Of a DNA stretch of 37,472 nt, positions 28,501-30,343 are shown piece after piece. The first letter of the stretch is position 1, and every line of letters begins with the position of its first letter. The DNA comes from Fibrobacter sp. (lineage in GTDB: Bacteria; Fibrobacterota; Fibrobacteria; Fibrobacterales; Fibrobacteraceae). Where the stretch lies: contig NZ_JAFWOM010000039.1 in the NCBI RefSeq assembly GCF_017545445.1, forward strand, positions 1 to 37,472. Direction: 5' to 3'. The notes under the pieces were generated by a model, which was given only the letters and a program-made list of their open reading frames with translations, made no database searches and was not told where the DNA came from. The translations under genes were made by a program, and so were the position numbers.

Positions 28501-28911
28501 AGCCGCGTTAATGGCATCAATATCAGCCTTGGCCGCATCAAACGCTTGTCTAAAAACTTCAGATACTTTTTCAACAATTGCCGATTTAACACCATTCGCG
28601 GTGTCATCAAGCATCGAGATAAAGTTTGCGGAATTTTGAGCAACCCCCAACTTGGATACATCAAAATTTGAAACAGAGTCTATTGCAGTCGAAACATAGT
28701 CCGAAATGGACAAGGCAACCGAATCAAACTGAGTGGCATAGTCATCAAGCCTCTGAACATCAAAACCTGTCGCAGCATCCATCATCAAGCGAGGTTCTAG
28801 GTTTTCGATTTTAAAGTTCTTTTTGGAACTTGTTCTCGATCTTGTCGCTTTTTTAGCGGTGTTTTTGGTGGTTTTAGAGTTCTTACGGGAGTTGTTGTTT
28901 GTTTTTGACAT
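4267..28911 (-). CDS. Giant LEPR-motif, multi-module RTX surface/secreted protein (8,214 aa)
   Basis: One uninterrupted frame; the ATG at 28911 has a modest AAAGG 8 nt upstream (28924-28920). There is no classical signal peptide. Residues 1-35 are Lys/Arg/Ser/Thr/Asn-rich, followed by IENLEPRLMMDAA (LEPR at 38-41), resembling the LEPR-XLL N-terminal motif of exceptionally large exported proteins. Residues about 340-2850 hold ten copies of a module. About 2900-5100 is a beta-rich core with perfect EF-hand loops at 3637-3648 and 5006-5017. RTX GGxGxD nonapeptide blocks lie at about 5150-5900, 6720-7090 and 7400-7940, interleaved with a Calx-beta-like stretch (about 6010-6090) and two beta-sandwich-like inserts (about 7090-7400 and 7575-7830). 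A Gly-Gln spacer (8038-8106) and a roughly 105-residue end domain finish it. The likely role is a calcium-stabilised adhesin or sheath protein exported by a type-I-like route; the cargo/exporter link to 32532-36260 is inferred from proximity. Ligand unknown. Confidence 0.9.
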   Translation of the reverse strand: MSKTNNNSRKNSKTTKNTAKKATRSRTSSKKNFKIENLEPRLMMDAATGFDVQRLDDYATQFDSVALSISDYVSTAIDSVSNFDVSKLGVAQNSANFISMLDDTANGVKSAIVEKVSEVFRQAFDAAKADIDAINAAAQNVSDRIDKINLNEFVSTYVQSYVESVNGKSYKAFSFAVDNGKLVVTIDLSNEKNLGDLGLDLGSLGEIKMDGNSALSTAAKIQMSVDFNSDNDEYYFEDINDVSISGLDVQKLEARIQNLGLHATFMNMELAEQAVTNEQTPDLSMSYDGTDVSTTVDLEFTLENSAGLPFSFVNGEYLKISKKAEDLEFKVVVPDFQIKDDFSLKTVLANLDFSELPYLEQLKMDFGGRKISIADVAQNLNDIWARTSMALSAAISKVQSGAAQVQQQFILDVQTLQQRLETIAGDKWNELKGYLDSLEVCGYAIVDAANSAVNGVIDLVEGENTITLFFKPKIGSLDDLNLFSFNFGNLAADFSFALKLSVNISADGNVSFGVPSFEQFNLGVSGIQIPSGLPITLKGDTLSVSLQGGDLFPIIPEIELVNEFSLETVLDGIENLDIPFLNKTLFTVGGTSYGALDVVRNVNKYWGLISSSLYNAVVESQSAANAFAISMEQLKNHLYDVIGQNKAKLDNFIKNIEIVKDMAESKIEVFDSAVVDAGHFVGDLANKYIDLDSGDNTITVFFTPKTLGLESVDLGVFNLDGLDVDTPIALDIVVTLNNGNISFKSVSLHDFDIHVTKKADLNFSVLGFDAEVENGSFDLSLSFGNKFDITDAKLGFEQLTFKKNGFVLLNRKNDFVVYDGTEWKFPDVLSNISSIVDGDNFDVNTLINIAKKLPYFNSLKFSVPVLGDVSVQEVLNKVDEIRMGLPSAIAQTMQAVNDATDIIYSVDAESLRTAFMNIVGSKIEGWIESVDLKLAGISNSEFVNILDAGVDSTFGLKKGVNTFNMVFKPLQTTLDNLSVAGVDLPNVQMGAEIGMSFSFELDESGKISNVDISFDSFQFAAKPSSNPFPSVITYGDDGFVVRYDGKEWKFGGVNFTAPDLSFGTAKDLLKNIPYLEKLNVTIGGKSISLEAFIENVGDFGEILADALQESVELKDAASKTVDLATATLKEKFNSLIQEKESQVNSWIESFKILNGAVEDIFAEGNKWIDILNAQASNLEKWNGFEKLTILVTPKKASWDNLDIFGISLGAGLDLNASIALTISVKVNDGIVGFDVDSSSMVFNAAVKNLSKGLPFSFEEGKNTVEISWDSANNWNLKTPELKWKSNFSLETLLNGLQNANFPFMDKLSFKIGEETYNVVKIAQNINNYWSMFSGAFYQAVDQTTANAEGKYNVLLSDIASNLMAALEQQEGVVGDFVKKIGVFKTEAYDTIEKISADFANIFSAKVENGVPGPQLALGTQNALNESVNQYIELVEGSNTITVAFTPKQLGLDKLDLGLFNLDKVDFDATIALDLTLNVKRGIVTFAGVALREFALKVEKESDTNFNFMGQTANVENGKIFFDVSVSGRKFNIKKCDIGLSFNSLSIKRGNATLVSLGKDEFAYKNGEWVYPDEINKLISILKNGEFSLSDILAAAKAFNIPVLNTSAFTIGNYKYSIAEIAEKVDSTWDNLSVAMQKSVKQVADDFQIDLNTLYSLLKEYTGKDYDQVKSLISRISVLKDAAGTISDDVLNAHDVLKSCSEKIGLDVGHNTVSFVLDTNCFNHNLKIYSVDVDNVAGSFKVQVDVSFDVNADGKISKFDVSLHELTLDIDLSNNTKVDLLPVELDEGHFKISYDQNNIDKPWSCSDLKFKPIDDIFAGLISSGVLAKIPYLKDLKVNIAGQTLSVDGIIKNAQIAWENTAKALQKAMNEQSNIDYNKLKSLFDELYKEKKSELAGWLGSVKVAEGDSGLFRTLSNAFDLMGNIRKDGENALKGGVYTFVYSVQPASLNNFELYSIPLGSLSFGLDVVAKVTVSEDQGVYSFDWSLTGIALNIDVSSSVVDELPITFDSKNIRISCVKNAGNGNYEWNTELPDFHVAQDKISIEYLLRMVNSLDIPFLKNAKFNLAGQTVSLADVVSTMNDAWSGVVLAMNEAKEKNANDLKLNLDALKEKFDKIVKQGDDGATIKIDALKNLIGDIKIKVGNSADEKFFSLLGEVDDTITDAEKIFNLVNKQDTTITIVFSPTVNLGSLNIGQMELDKFQMPITFAIDVTLKAVDGSLQFEKIGYNDLKFKLSTDGSSSQKINISKNAFIDLQGFKLDCDLSIDRDAVSGSLSVKEPKVEFGYNSFNVKMFGQTFNVDGGSISYDFKKNELKYPDFIDKLFDEGLSLQTVLNFAEKMNIPYIGEKIPIGGQQLSVIDIAKKIDFVRTNFSMALNNLVADAKAAAVQVSDLNSLLTRFQNKIGTAAYSTLFGLYSTAQLKIGEFTIDFKTNDILDKNNKKITDFTKDGLLAISGNYKFVFNFGLSSSSLNIFGLSCTPKVDVSFGIGYNCGDGTFTFDAENEFKFVITAQGITSDNTKGAMFPFCVEYDNKGNSQNFAIEVKHDLNGWHFVPNVTPNSAFSATGLIDGLKNISIKQLLGYIKDFKLPFVNKSLNDVKFNIDNVEYTIPSAVETVSTYWDMVSNALSNSCSIEGDATKIAKIDINSVATLLQTNFANIASVNILKKIGIEVDAIDVDNLFTSVTQSTSPILFNKGETKSVFLELSPRTLNFGKLDLGIFKFDDFKFDLKLRLKIDLKFKDDGSAVVLSDYNVESFGFEFSEDINKTIPLMLFDAEVKDGKFVFNIEFDGNHALSSNSKIEFTYNKLDLKCGKGSGATTLASLDSSDGSFSYNFSSNEWTIPEKIKSFSSLSGESLVNQIHIVINTMQTALRSLVEQKTKLDFLDGSIDTIVDIVDKVQTFVYGNDEVAGLLKRVDASNYAPNFDSLDGLVQKFNIAWKRLFKYYSLAEIAKGYQWDDLDESIYIAEGDIRKALSIEYGRDAGTNVNSITLNFDLVFGIAKQFGLDFTTSLSKATNGLANISTSGYVSASGMAGMKFGLTIDLKKKDLSDKTTLADVLVNEKSETINQNYLTQQTYTEFNLDNTIKFDKEVKIKLVNPKKENNANDELVYTVIAGELTTSVGNLNSLHTANPHGYDFSLIGTNQICIKANKEFNIEGIGDADAFAELKLTGSNLQTICDVTSDNSQYLNVRVQSKKVGSYGTIKISLQTINALCNAGIILGDDSLSSAENWVKKINEYLSLQKTEDNKLVTASNQEIKNLIPDDGVAEGNSIMNTYGIYALSASVNGSDITVTFGCDPRKVQGYATDEKGQVKSEYYLLCDAADAVTYMRLSGKITPSGKVATDKVEGTFLYLKNKGMESDGVYNEGVVEKFEFLQNTRQVVDVVYDDSYTDDQIAAAIKVAEKTASGYADQYTLQMSSNVNWKGLVKGGYALETYTGADGKEHKRFIVSLIPGDGLQTAKDYFKDQISNCDKTNKVACETLYNTIKQWLVNQYGSNIYVELVETNEKTTNNTTNTQYSFAFYERKCVINNSDSVLKVNVQCVVSVNPGSSETKTAEIMVNTSDCLNISSLANAIDAAINNTALDSQFGWLKTDAKISVSVVDGKIVFTSADGVTIACPELNLVKERNGSKFDFILDVHDSDKDGKIDFQELKVNNKNIDKDTEIVNIVKAINDQLDSDKCELEIRYNDDDGKFLDHLEIRYKKNATDKNKLFEIQNIGTSNILHLLGFSSGQKSVKNASNELYICGSSVLGYDWSKLISLNNAEATVYAKASLDLGLKPSVKVVTQDKYSDKATIVLKEADSHVYNVGGFIKIPDANGDSEKDKFYKITKVNHNADNMAISIEVEPFGSVSVSDLDANKDNLIYVASANVTVGFLGVDVVADGALDLNASFGLKKADVGETAQLMGFKVISSLDIGKQPGRNGFNIRAKSDLFGDSVDLITGSIAVAVDSKKVLYEVKPDIEVNTDFLDQFRNFSIEQLYAVLERIVDKLNEITNDTKDVKIPVINKTVGDLVNVANDLRDIIKELRAQKVTSIQSLANLLNAYLEKSHFKTHYGEKIFDLQYNAAGQNVNVVFNVEKLFKTSHNFNFGKAGAGVSGEAAIEVQGSFWFTLNATMSVENGIVELTVNKSIDFGADIALIGDNLSFKLGIDKDDKSLLGNLISVGDETKKAYMYGKACLLGSIGKEDPSENFKLFSQDETGVNVNFALPIIVFGRLPVNVCGMSLGDVLIGLDDNGKVAFSEYDNFASCEKAINTAMQNYVNDWNGSFEKDQNKEKLLYIATKSGDNKADSLDFGFWLKDSDKAGKKSDDGNSSGTSETSETSKNFVVDFSNVYEEIVKLADFANLDWFTQIRLAVAGLNNLFDYLESHINSNMAKSLKSVPVVGSALSTGVDFLSVLKNKVLDPFSKFVYETSGMSAEMLATKMNGLLGDYLLNSKYDKGDDYYFSWNDDSNNPDYKWKQSGTAGRGTWYRSDSQSAEWFFNLGDTYEYGKDIAFDLGFPGLGLSSDVGLNLSLNWTLEFGFGISKEKGFYFIFGNGDEISITATATLEGKILGSLAGLGLSLDTWDDPNDKDDNGQKALITLDFGLNLSDPDKKKQKDEKFETAHTDRNDSLKAANDSASLTEDEINKIATKEFGTVEVTKAFEKLEFNYGAKVDINAGIKVGIARDLGNNVEGNTPKFPNIEGDFEFLWVAGKDKDTGVFSADIKSLGFSNLQFDMGSFISDVLGPIIARIQTVIKPLEPLIEFLTTPFPVLDDLGIEITPLDLAKEFSKGKFDDSMVYAIKDLITISNSISAVKGNGLKIKLGNFWLVDDSGSDEEDAAKSFLDGKSSRTSLYSNLDKYATQLQAGAKSVSDQASSSVSSAGFNVGDGSWYFFWQEPSKIFQYFLGEDIDLVRYTMPKLSFDFSWDKFIRIWGPLGARLGVSFGASIQLAFGYDTLGIRQFISSGYKDYSRFINGFYVADKDDKGNDVNELLFHGGLSASAEINVGVSAGVGGGVDINVGFNLYDPNHDGKVRLGEMGQIIKKDGLFGMFDVNGAITAKLYAYVDLLFYTKKWNITGDKTLFSFNFEHSSSPILASKNEDGNVVGNVGQNAGERISTDKTNPSLDGKDETLILTAKGNEIEWAGDGSEEVKADKKLIINAEEGNDKIIITGKANFDIEINGGDGDDIIDLSGLTMMGNHAVIIWGGAGNDTIKAAHGLNIIFGDTGVVRIDDEKKKVNAGTPNEKEVVVKRNFVAESNVDAGVAGKDVIIGGDGRDVIFGGAGVDQVDAGAGNDFIFGDGGKVEFNVESVVEEDTSKDFENARTDELKFVAGDITRTDISVDGGDDVIIGGAGNDVIYGGAGDDRIDGGADNDTIYGERGNDRLLGGSGSDTIYGGVGHDIIFGDGIQSKQIVSGKEVTVDFVDVRNLFAEKFFSDEFKAAQFKNGYVVNKSEFKVVGSTQSVDDGDAGADKIYGGEGDDLIFGDNGTEIASVANGNDIIEGGLGNDILDGNGGNDTISGGIGNDIVYGGSGDDRIDGGAGNDSLYGDQGLRDYASYSDEFKGGQITFGENKGLLEDGKIYKNVVLKDDAVGGNDKIVTGPGMDFVDGQGGNDQVTVSFMGGGDTSYANITDSGKDTEKNVLTVEGTEYDDTMLMRMSADEKLGFVAMTPQSTDNPETFANTNIERVNFTKGINVVNVNANGGNDKIFIDGTAKMTNVDGGAGDDQIQVGQLYNSERKANTQSIAPDDGFNTIKTADEEYLSDGVTEETILNVEGGVGADTIISLHNKGKLNMAGGLGNDTFAIHNFETTEEITKETVDEDGNTIVETVLKNKPITGGALSVDGGRGFDRLSISGTNGDDTAVISKEGTLSNSVGVKAVGVEKSTFCAAGGDDMFYVIGNKKGEQTVVEGGHGNDTVSIGASLDEEATLRSADTYGQKNTLSFELLTGDKLEGDRKNNYDPKASAKTKTMNESYTVLDTSNAPAVFIATQKNGAFVIDNSVIQITEGKTETQEIQGKTVNVPQFYLACSGLDKGDIYVTLTAPMLSTSAFQSGDREILISKDGVNYENTLENIKISKGDQPIAIYVKAVDDALSEEDVVKTIMMDCVWEHDGSREILEKSANSVMVKVADSKKVSDTDELEKLLTRSEEFVISGLPIELGSIPVDLSDLEHSSMNVYIQGVDGFLSSSTDYKLDATIVDGRTTYTLTLIGKYASDTYKNSTLVVNYRSNVMAINDSRIRLAYDNVDPSKVAVAYVMVDETTGLASSSGKFILNAKDYADAQAKGSFDAGVDSSIYYALNGNVLAFFNGTSKQLANLYGMVGIAADTDGWLKDDSSSLDSDGTSSGATTKENFLTISESSHYLAEKVLVPDDANPGQTKPEDSNSYNSTSFDVQFNGIVAKDQFVYVKVDVAAIVSKMEDVDVEGAKVKNLSLTVFDGTKYLEPETDGSFVLAFKGVENGLPAECYHITLVANADKVEEDYGIVTIPAGEGDSGKTIEDIEGSVYAYGEGAGMDADFGNPEMLSYKHKYADTKGNVFQASANDEKNTFDASKLSVISDINDNGLQVTIPNDDLFKDMAVEGNTVKIVQNEATSKWLRIEHADESADGKSIVLTLNESVYGFDETNCRLMFSGQKDYLFTPEDDNTDRIFVNNQDSEAAAHSKFEKFIGDVDGSQEEIIDSLKFTNKDQTVAVDKQWQGEIVANNIEYGEYNLGSGVDEVEITKTLFRDDGFQTFTVVNTGEGGDHININSYKNDYDGQLVVNAEGGNDFIYAPAQNVDSSEITKDGMIVFGGRGEDTIDVTQGVIAFGDMGNIEYKNAKGDTVTNLGYKEVGPDDAKTGETIHTKISKDKNTGYIEKQTDGVARGATSIKSVDFSDGQQDEITAGGQDSVIIGGADSDTITVTGKKNVVLGDNGEVNYSTDEPLEADWRNNDKLHVFLQKVQTDADKVGDVDTINITGGDNVAMGGADGDKIEIGGANNVVVGDAGVYTVRKNSLTVETKSETDGGKDFIRTGDGQNTILGGTDADTILTGEGNDVIVGDGGLVVMDEAHNPFIVTNSGKNITDQNEDEKSAGGDFIHAGNGNNVIFGGLGNDEIDSGSGDDVVFGDNGYATFRGNANLANNLLDSYKDLEGVFNFTNAPDVHTSATLSFNFQGTAQQGIGANEEAGAAEFRNKQWNNIAGSLAGTYGNDDKEIVRFDDGTRASSVSVSYAGHEVHRNTSTDVRINMQNYNHNFWANTSDKKLMASGVMTTAPNNQMQSYMEVAVDGLKQHFDSYQVAVYMDIPDAHSWETQSVRLVSLYIDGVRRQAFYVNDPARANFTGEFKNRSMEAVLDENGNILGVEVDVNGQKVIKPMDNAIGSGLLWSNYVVFDVGADIASDRIVIIVEDGVKEWNMNGKDLPGIAGLQIKGQLHKQDIAASTDVEFGGDDAILARSGDDIVVGGTGCDTIVTHGTDDVIRNGKVISRAEDLAADNAIATGDHAQDEAVQEALKQKRENDAYVRAHTTPGDDRLGIYDNDVVFGDNAKMLFTERDGDLSTASTLTTAESVTISKDEISHSEMDENGKERKNEEKYKDTIITGDGNDVVVGGIGADNIESGATATAENKFDGVNVWSLNFTSENANSSNSIVAGEAAGVVVDTNWTNMYLKNGGLHKKYRKDGDSSADNSFEGIDVNISAYRENDWNWQNAGNYSMTNENYDELDGDTANSKLYNFYLAAQQQEEIKLNLNNINQKFGQNTKYDVYVYLGGDNNDTDTYNYLYRIKLTDANGKEYRRFLNDWTGHKFDGDYKEATCEDYYDALDALTDYSTPRVEIIGNYVVFHDLTGDFVDIRIKNVYSFGGQSPKNLPMISAVQIVSGETKGIADIGGDHDKDLVYGDEAKLWFDLDVPFATDENIQDYKNRVIEAKSVLVDNDVAKAVSTEDTIDTGKDRDVVVGGEGADTITTGDGDDIALGGNANLIVEHNNPVGVFTPNTEIVLDQHTIDLNSHRNHLDNDNANVQQFQNMLNQHQIQGIDTNVDNSNDRKDTFEMGSGRNLTSEGSWSTEQLVVPQTEPDDPNGQGQGQGQGGDEGQGQGQGSGEGQGQGQGGDEGQGQGQGSGEGQGQGQGQGSGEGQGQGQGQGSGEGQGSQEMRVEQLTSVPQIITLVAGEQIKLVCTDYPKGNQWWTPNVVIYGNNAGNSSIPEIDWAWDGENRAHTNVGYNVRVDIPDHPNGADGSYEIYLTAKTSGAIILYVEQG
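4600..4808 (-). repeat. Gly-Gln minisatellite coding for a flexible spacer
   Basis: A degenerate tandem array on the minus strand encodes runs of GQ (3-4 pairs) separated by GSGE or GGDE. Third codon positions vary while the peptide stays constant, so selection on the protein is likely, yet whole-unit gain or loss would stay in frame. It separates the RTX part from the terminal domain. Confidence 0.85.
5090..5375 (-). other. RTX block III (short)
   Basis: Residues about 7845-7940 include GGDHDKDLVYGDEA and then DRDVVVGGEGADTITTGDGDDIALGG, typical Ca2+-binding parallel beta-roll nonapeptides. This is the tail of the third RTX stretch, interrupted by the insert at about 5400-6180. Confidence 0.8.
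5400..6180 (-). other. Second beta-sandwich-like insert between RTX blocks
   Basis: Residues about 7575-7830. It begins with a WSLNFTSEN strand, then GEAAGVVVDTNWTN, similar to the AGVV-NWNN opening of modules seen in large secreted proteins of Planctomycetes/Verrucomicrobia. It is rich in Asn, Tyr and Asp. A related but divergent unit occurs at about 6715-7645. Binding to polysaccharide is possible but only inferred. Confidence 0.45.
6715..7645 (-). other. First beta-sandwich-like insert between RTX blocks
   Basis: Residues about 7090-7400. It opens LSFNFQGTAQQG, then EEAGAAEFRNKQWNNIAGS, the same strand, Ala/Gly and W-N-N pattern as the second insert, and ends with AGLQIKGQ before RTX repeats resume. 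The inner part includes VRLVSLYIDGVRRQAFYVND. Two diverged copies in the same relative position imply an old duplication together with the flanking RTX repeats. Confidence 0.45.
7645..8760 (-). other. RTX block II
   Basis: Residues about 6720-7090 contain repeated GGxGxD-type units, for example GGRGEDTIDV, GGADSDTITV, GGADGDKIEIGG and GGLGNDEIDSGSGDD, with recurring VVxGDxG turns. Aspartates at the calcium positions are largely kept. Confidence 0.85.
10640..10900 (-). other. Calx-beta-like region
   Basis: Residues about 6010-6090 read GDIYVTLTAP, then ILISKDGVNYENTLENI, then IAIYVKAVDDALSEED, matching the shape of Calx-beta repeats (threonine-rich strand, Trp/Tyr position, acidic VDD-x-x-x-E-x-D end). 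A single copy can be seen with confidence. Confidence 0.55.
11200..13430 (-). other. RTX block I
   Basis: Residues about 5160-5900. Dense nonapeptides occur at 5160-5560, such as GGAGNDVIYGGAGDDRIDGG and GGSGSDTIYGGVGHD, then sparser ones (GGAGDDQIQVG, GGVGADTIIS, GGLGNDTFAI, GGHGNDTVSIG). This is the longest calcium beta-roll in the protein. Confidence 0.92.
13600..15900 (-). other. Core segment with EF-hand 2
   Basis: Residues about 4340-5100 include VPVVGSALSTGVDFL, EFLTTPFPVLDDLG, FGYDTLGIRQF, an AEINVGVSAGVGGGVDINV strand region and the perfect EF-hand loop DPNHDGKVRLGE (5006-5017), followed by GLFGMFDVNG. From memory, this order of phrases resembles giant proteins of Planctomycetes and other phyla, so it may be the conserved heart of the family. 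Confidence 0.5.
17968..18003 (-). other. EF-hand calcium-binding loop 1
   Basis: Residues 3637-3648 of the giant protein read DSDKDGKIDFQE, a canonical 12-residue loop with D at 1, 3 and 5, G at 6, I at 8 and E at 12. No partner EF-hand helix pair is evident close by, so it may be a stand-alone, dockerin-like calcium site. Confidence 0.8.
20350..27900 (-). other. Ten-copy module array of the giant protein
   Basis: Each module has a leading segment of the form FSLxTLLN, then about IPFL, then a short strand with GG or IGG, then a helix DVxxNxNxxWxxxSxALxxAV. This is followed by helical residues, then ITVxFxPKxLGLDxLDLGxFNLD, IALDLTLxVxxG and a closing strand. The IPFL-type motif recurs near residues 357, 577, 857, 1074, 1300, 1600, 1827, 2052, 2339 and 2586, so copies are about 217-300 residues apart. 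A partial eleventh occurs near 3975-4020. I do not recognise this module as a named domain. Confidence 0.75.
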
Positions 28912-29024
28912 AGTGTTTGCCTTTGACGCACCAATGTGCGCCGATTTTAATTAAACTTTTGGATAGGAATTCCTTCCATCAGGAATTCCGTAGATAAAAT
29001 TTTAGAGAATTTGTTAGGAGTAAG
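28912..29024 (-). promoter_or_regulatory. Leader region of the giant gene
   Basis: 113 nt between the FISUMP gene stop and the giant gene start. It contains GGAATTCC twice, flanking 8 nt (28967-28990, able to form a hairpin), and a small hairpin CGCAC-CAAT-GTGCG (28927-28940) just ahead of the weak AAAGG ribosome site. No T tract follows the hairpins, so they do not look like terminators and the giant gene could be co-transcribed with the upstream lipoprotein. I see no convincing -35/-10 pair. Confidence 0.3.
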
Positions 29025-30242
29025 TTATTCTAACTTTACACAACGGACGGAGAAGCCTTTAGTTTTGAGTTCGCGATGATTTTTCTGCGGAGAACTTTCA
29101 TTTTTGGCACTAACAAGCCCATGATGAGCTCTAATTTCTTTATCCTCTTCATATTCCTCCGGACGGAACCATGCTGTTTTTTCATACAATCCAGAAAAAC
29201 CACCCTCGGCAGTTCTCAATCCAGCACCGGTAAGGGAAAAACCGCTGTAATTATTTCCTCCGAAAGCATAGGCAGAGCGAAGTCCCTTAATGCCAGATTC
29301 GAATTCATCCTTATACCCCATCACAACAGCAAAATCATCGTATGTAAACAATCGCCAGCCGTCCGGGCAAATACCTTGATGATTCGGCCGGATTAAGTCC
29401 GAGCAACTTTCCGTATTGCAGCGGCTGGGCAGTTGCATCATTTCCGCCCACTGGTAGAGTCCGCCAAATTCGTCGCACAAGGTGGTGTCGTTGTTGTAGC
29501 AGTAACGTTCTATCTTGGAATCATCGTTTTGGTCGTCCTTGCCCAGAACCATTTCACCGATATTCAAATTTTCGGCCATTACAGTCACTGAATAACCTTT
29601 ATATTCGGAATATATTGTGATGTAATAGTAACTCCTGCCATTGCGCGGGTCGGTGAATTGCTTGTAGGCATCCTTGCCAACCTTGCTCGCGTTAGCAAGC
29701 GTCTTCGAGTGGTCAAAAGGCACATATTCACTGCTGCTAGAATTGTCATTGCGGGAACTCGAAGAGTTCGTGGCAATCTCCTTGCTGGAGGATGAAGGCT
29801 TACTGTTACTGGATCCTATCGCTCCGCTCCAGGATGACGATGAGGCTTTGCCCGAAGATGACGAAACAACCTTTTTACTGGAGGAGGAGGGCTTACTGTT
29901 ACTGGATCCTATCGCTCCGCTCCAGGATGACGATGAGGCTTTGCCCGAAGATGACAAAGCAACCTTTTTGCTGGAGGAAGAAGAGAGTTTCTTTCCGTCA
30001 CTAGACCCATTCGACTTCGCTGACGCTCCGCTCAGGGTGACACTACTACTGCTTAGAGCAACCGTCTTCGAAGAAGACGATTCATCGTCGTTTACAGATG
30101 TGCTGCTGTCGTCGCCGCACGCGACGAACGCTAAGGCTAGAAGAACGGTCCCTACCCACCCGGCTCGGAGGCCGGGGCTAAAGGCAAGTATGGCTTTGCT
30201 GAATAAATGCCTCCAGGACGATAACTTGAACAATATCCTCAT
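29025..30242 (-). CDS. FISUMP-domain lipoprotein upstream of the giant gene
   Basis: The ATG at 30242 is chosen because AGGAG (30254-30250) lies 7 nt upstream; a TTG further upstream has no such site. The product is 405 residues. The signal peptide is long, with lipid Cys42 after LALAFVA, and residues 22-32 (SPGLRAGWVGT) are encoded by a palindrome (30155-30180). Residues 50-170 are a Ser/Lys linker with a 31-residue tandem duplication, and about 190-405 form the FISUMP domain (AYKQFTDPRNGRSYYYITI, AENLNIGEMVLG, YCYNNDTTLC, CPDGWRLFTYDDF, GLRSAYAFGGNNYSG, VRCVKLE). The six cysteines are as in the other copies. Gene order (this gene, then the giant gene, same strand, 113 nt apart, no clear terminator) permits co-transcription. 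Function unknown; likely an envelope lipoprotein. Confidence 0.88.
   Translation of the reverse strand: MRILFKLSSWRHLFSKAILAFSPGLRAGWVGTVLLALAFVACGDDSSTSVNDDESSSSKTVALSSSSVTLSGASAKSNGSSDGKKLSSSSSKKVALSSSGKASSSSWSGAIGSSNSKPSSSSKKVVSSSSGKASSSSWSGAIGSSNSKPSSSSKEIATNSSSSRNDNSSSSEYVPFDHSKTLANASKVGKDAYKQFTDPRNGRSYYYITIYSEYKGYSVTVMAENLNIGEMVLGKDDQNDDSKIERYCYNNDTTLCDEFGGLYQWAEMMQLPSRCNTESCSDLIRPNHQGICPDGWRLFTYDDFAVVMGYKDEFESGIKGLRSAYAFGGNNYSGFSLTGAGLRTAEGGFSGLYEKTAWFRPEEYEEDKEIRAHHGLVSAKNESSPQKNHRELKTKGFSVRCVKLE
29797..29982 (-). repeat. 93-bp tandem duplication in lipoprotein linker
   Basis: Two nearly identical 93-nt (31-codon) units in tandem encode a Ser/Lys stretch containing ASSSSWSGAIGSSNSKPSSS. 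Each unit carries the palindromic element TCCTATCGCTCCGCTCCAGG. The first 110 nt of the window match this array almost exactly, so the lipoprotein there shares it. Confidence 0.85.
30155..30180 (-). repeat. Palindrome inside signal-peptide coding sequence
   Basis: CCCGGC (30159-30164) and GCCGGG (30171-30176) form a hairpin that is translated on the minus strand as SPGLRAG in the signal peptide of the 29025-30242 gene. A palindrome occupies the equivalent place in the two other full-length paralogues, but the repeat sequence differs. Confidence 0.55.
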
Positions 30243-30301
30243 TTCGATACTCCTTTCCTTCCATATACCCAACAACAAAATACAAAATTCACCACAAATG
30301 G

Positions 30302-30328
30302 CCCTGAGACCAAGGGCCTCAGAGCCTG
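30302..30328 (-). terminator. Possible hairpin terminator after DUF3467 gene
   Basis: GGCCCTGAG and CTCAGAGCC pair at 8 of 9 positions around a 9-nt loop, 16 nt past the stop codon of the DUF3467 gene. No proper T tract follows on either strand, so it may attenuate transcription or be only another palindromic repeat. Confidence 0.35.
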
Positions 30329-30343
30329 TTTGAGGTGTAAAAA

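Noticed and set aside
28967..28990. Terminator between the FISUMP gene and the giant gene
   Set aside because: GGAATTCC repeats can form a hairpin, but there is no T tract after it.
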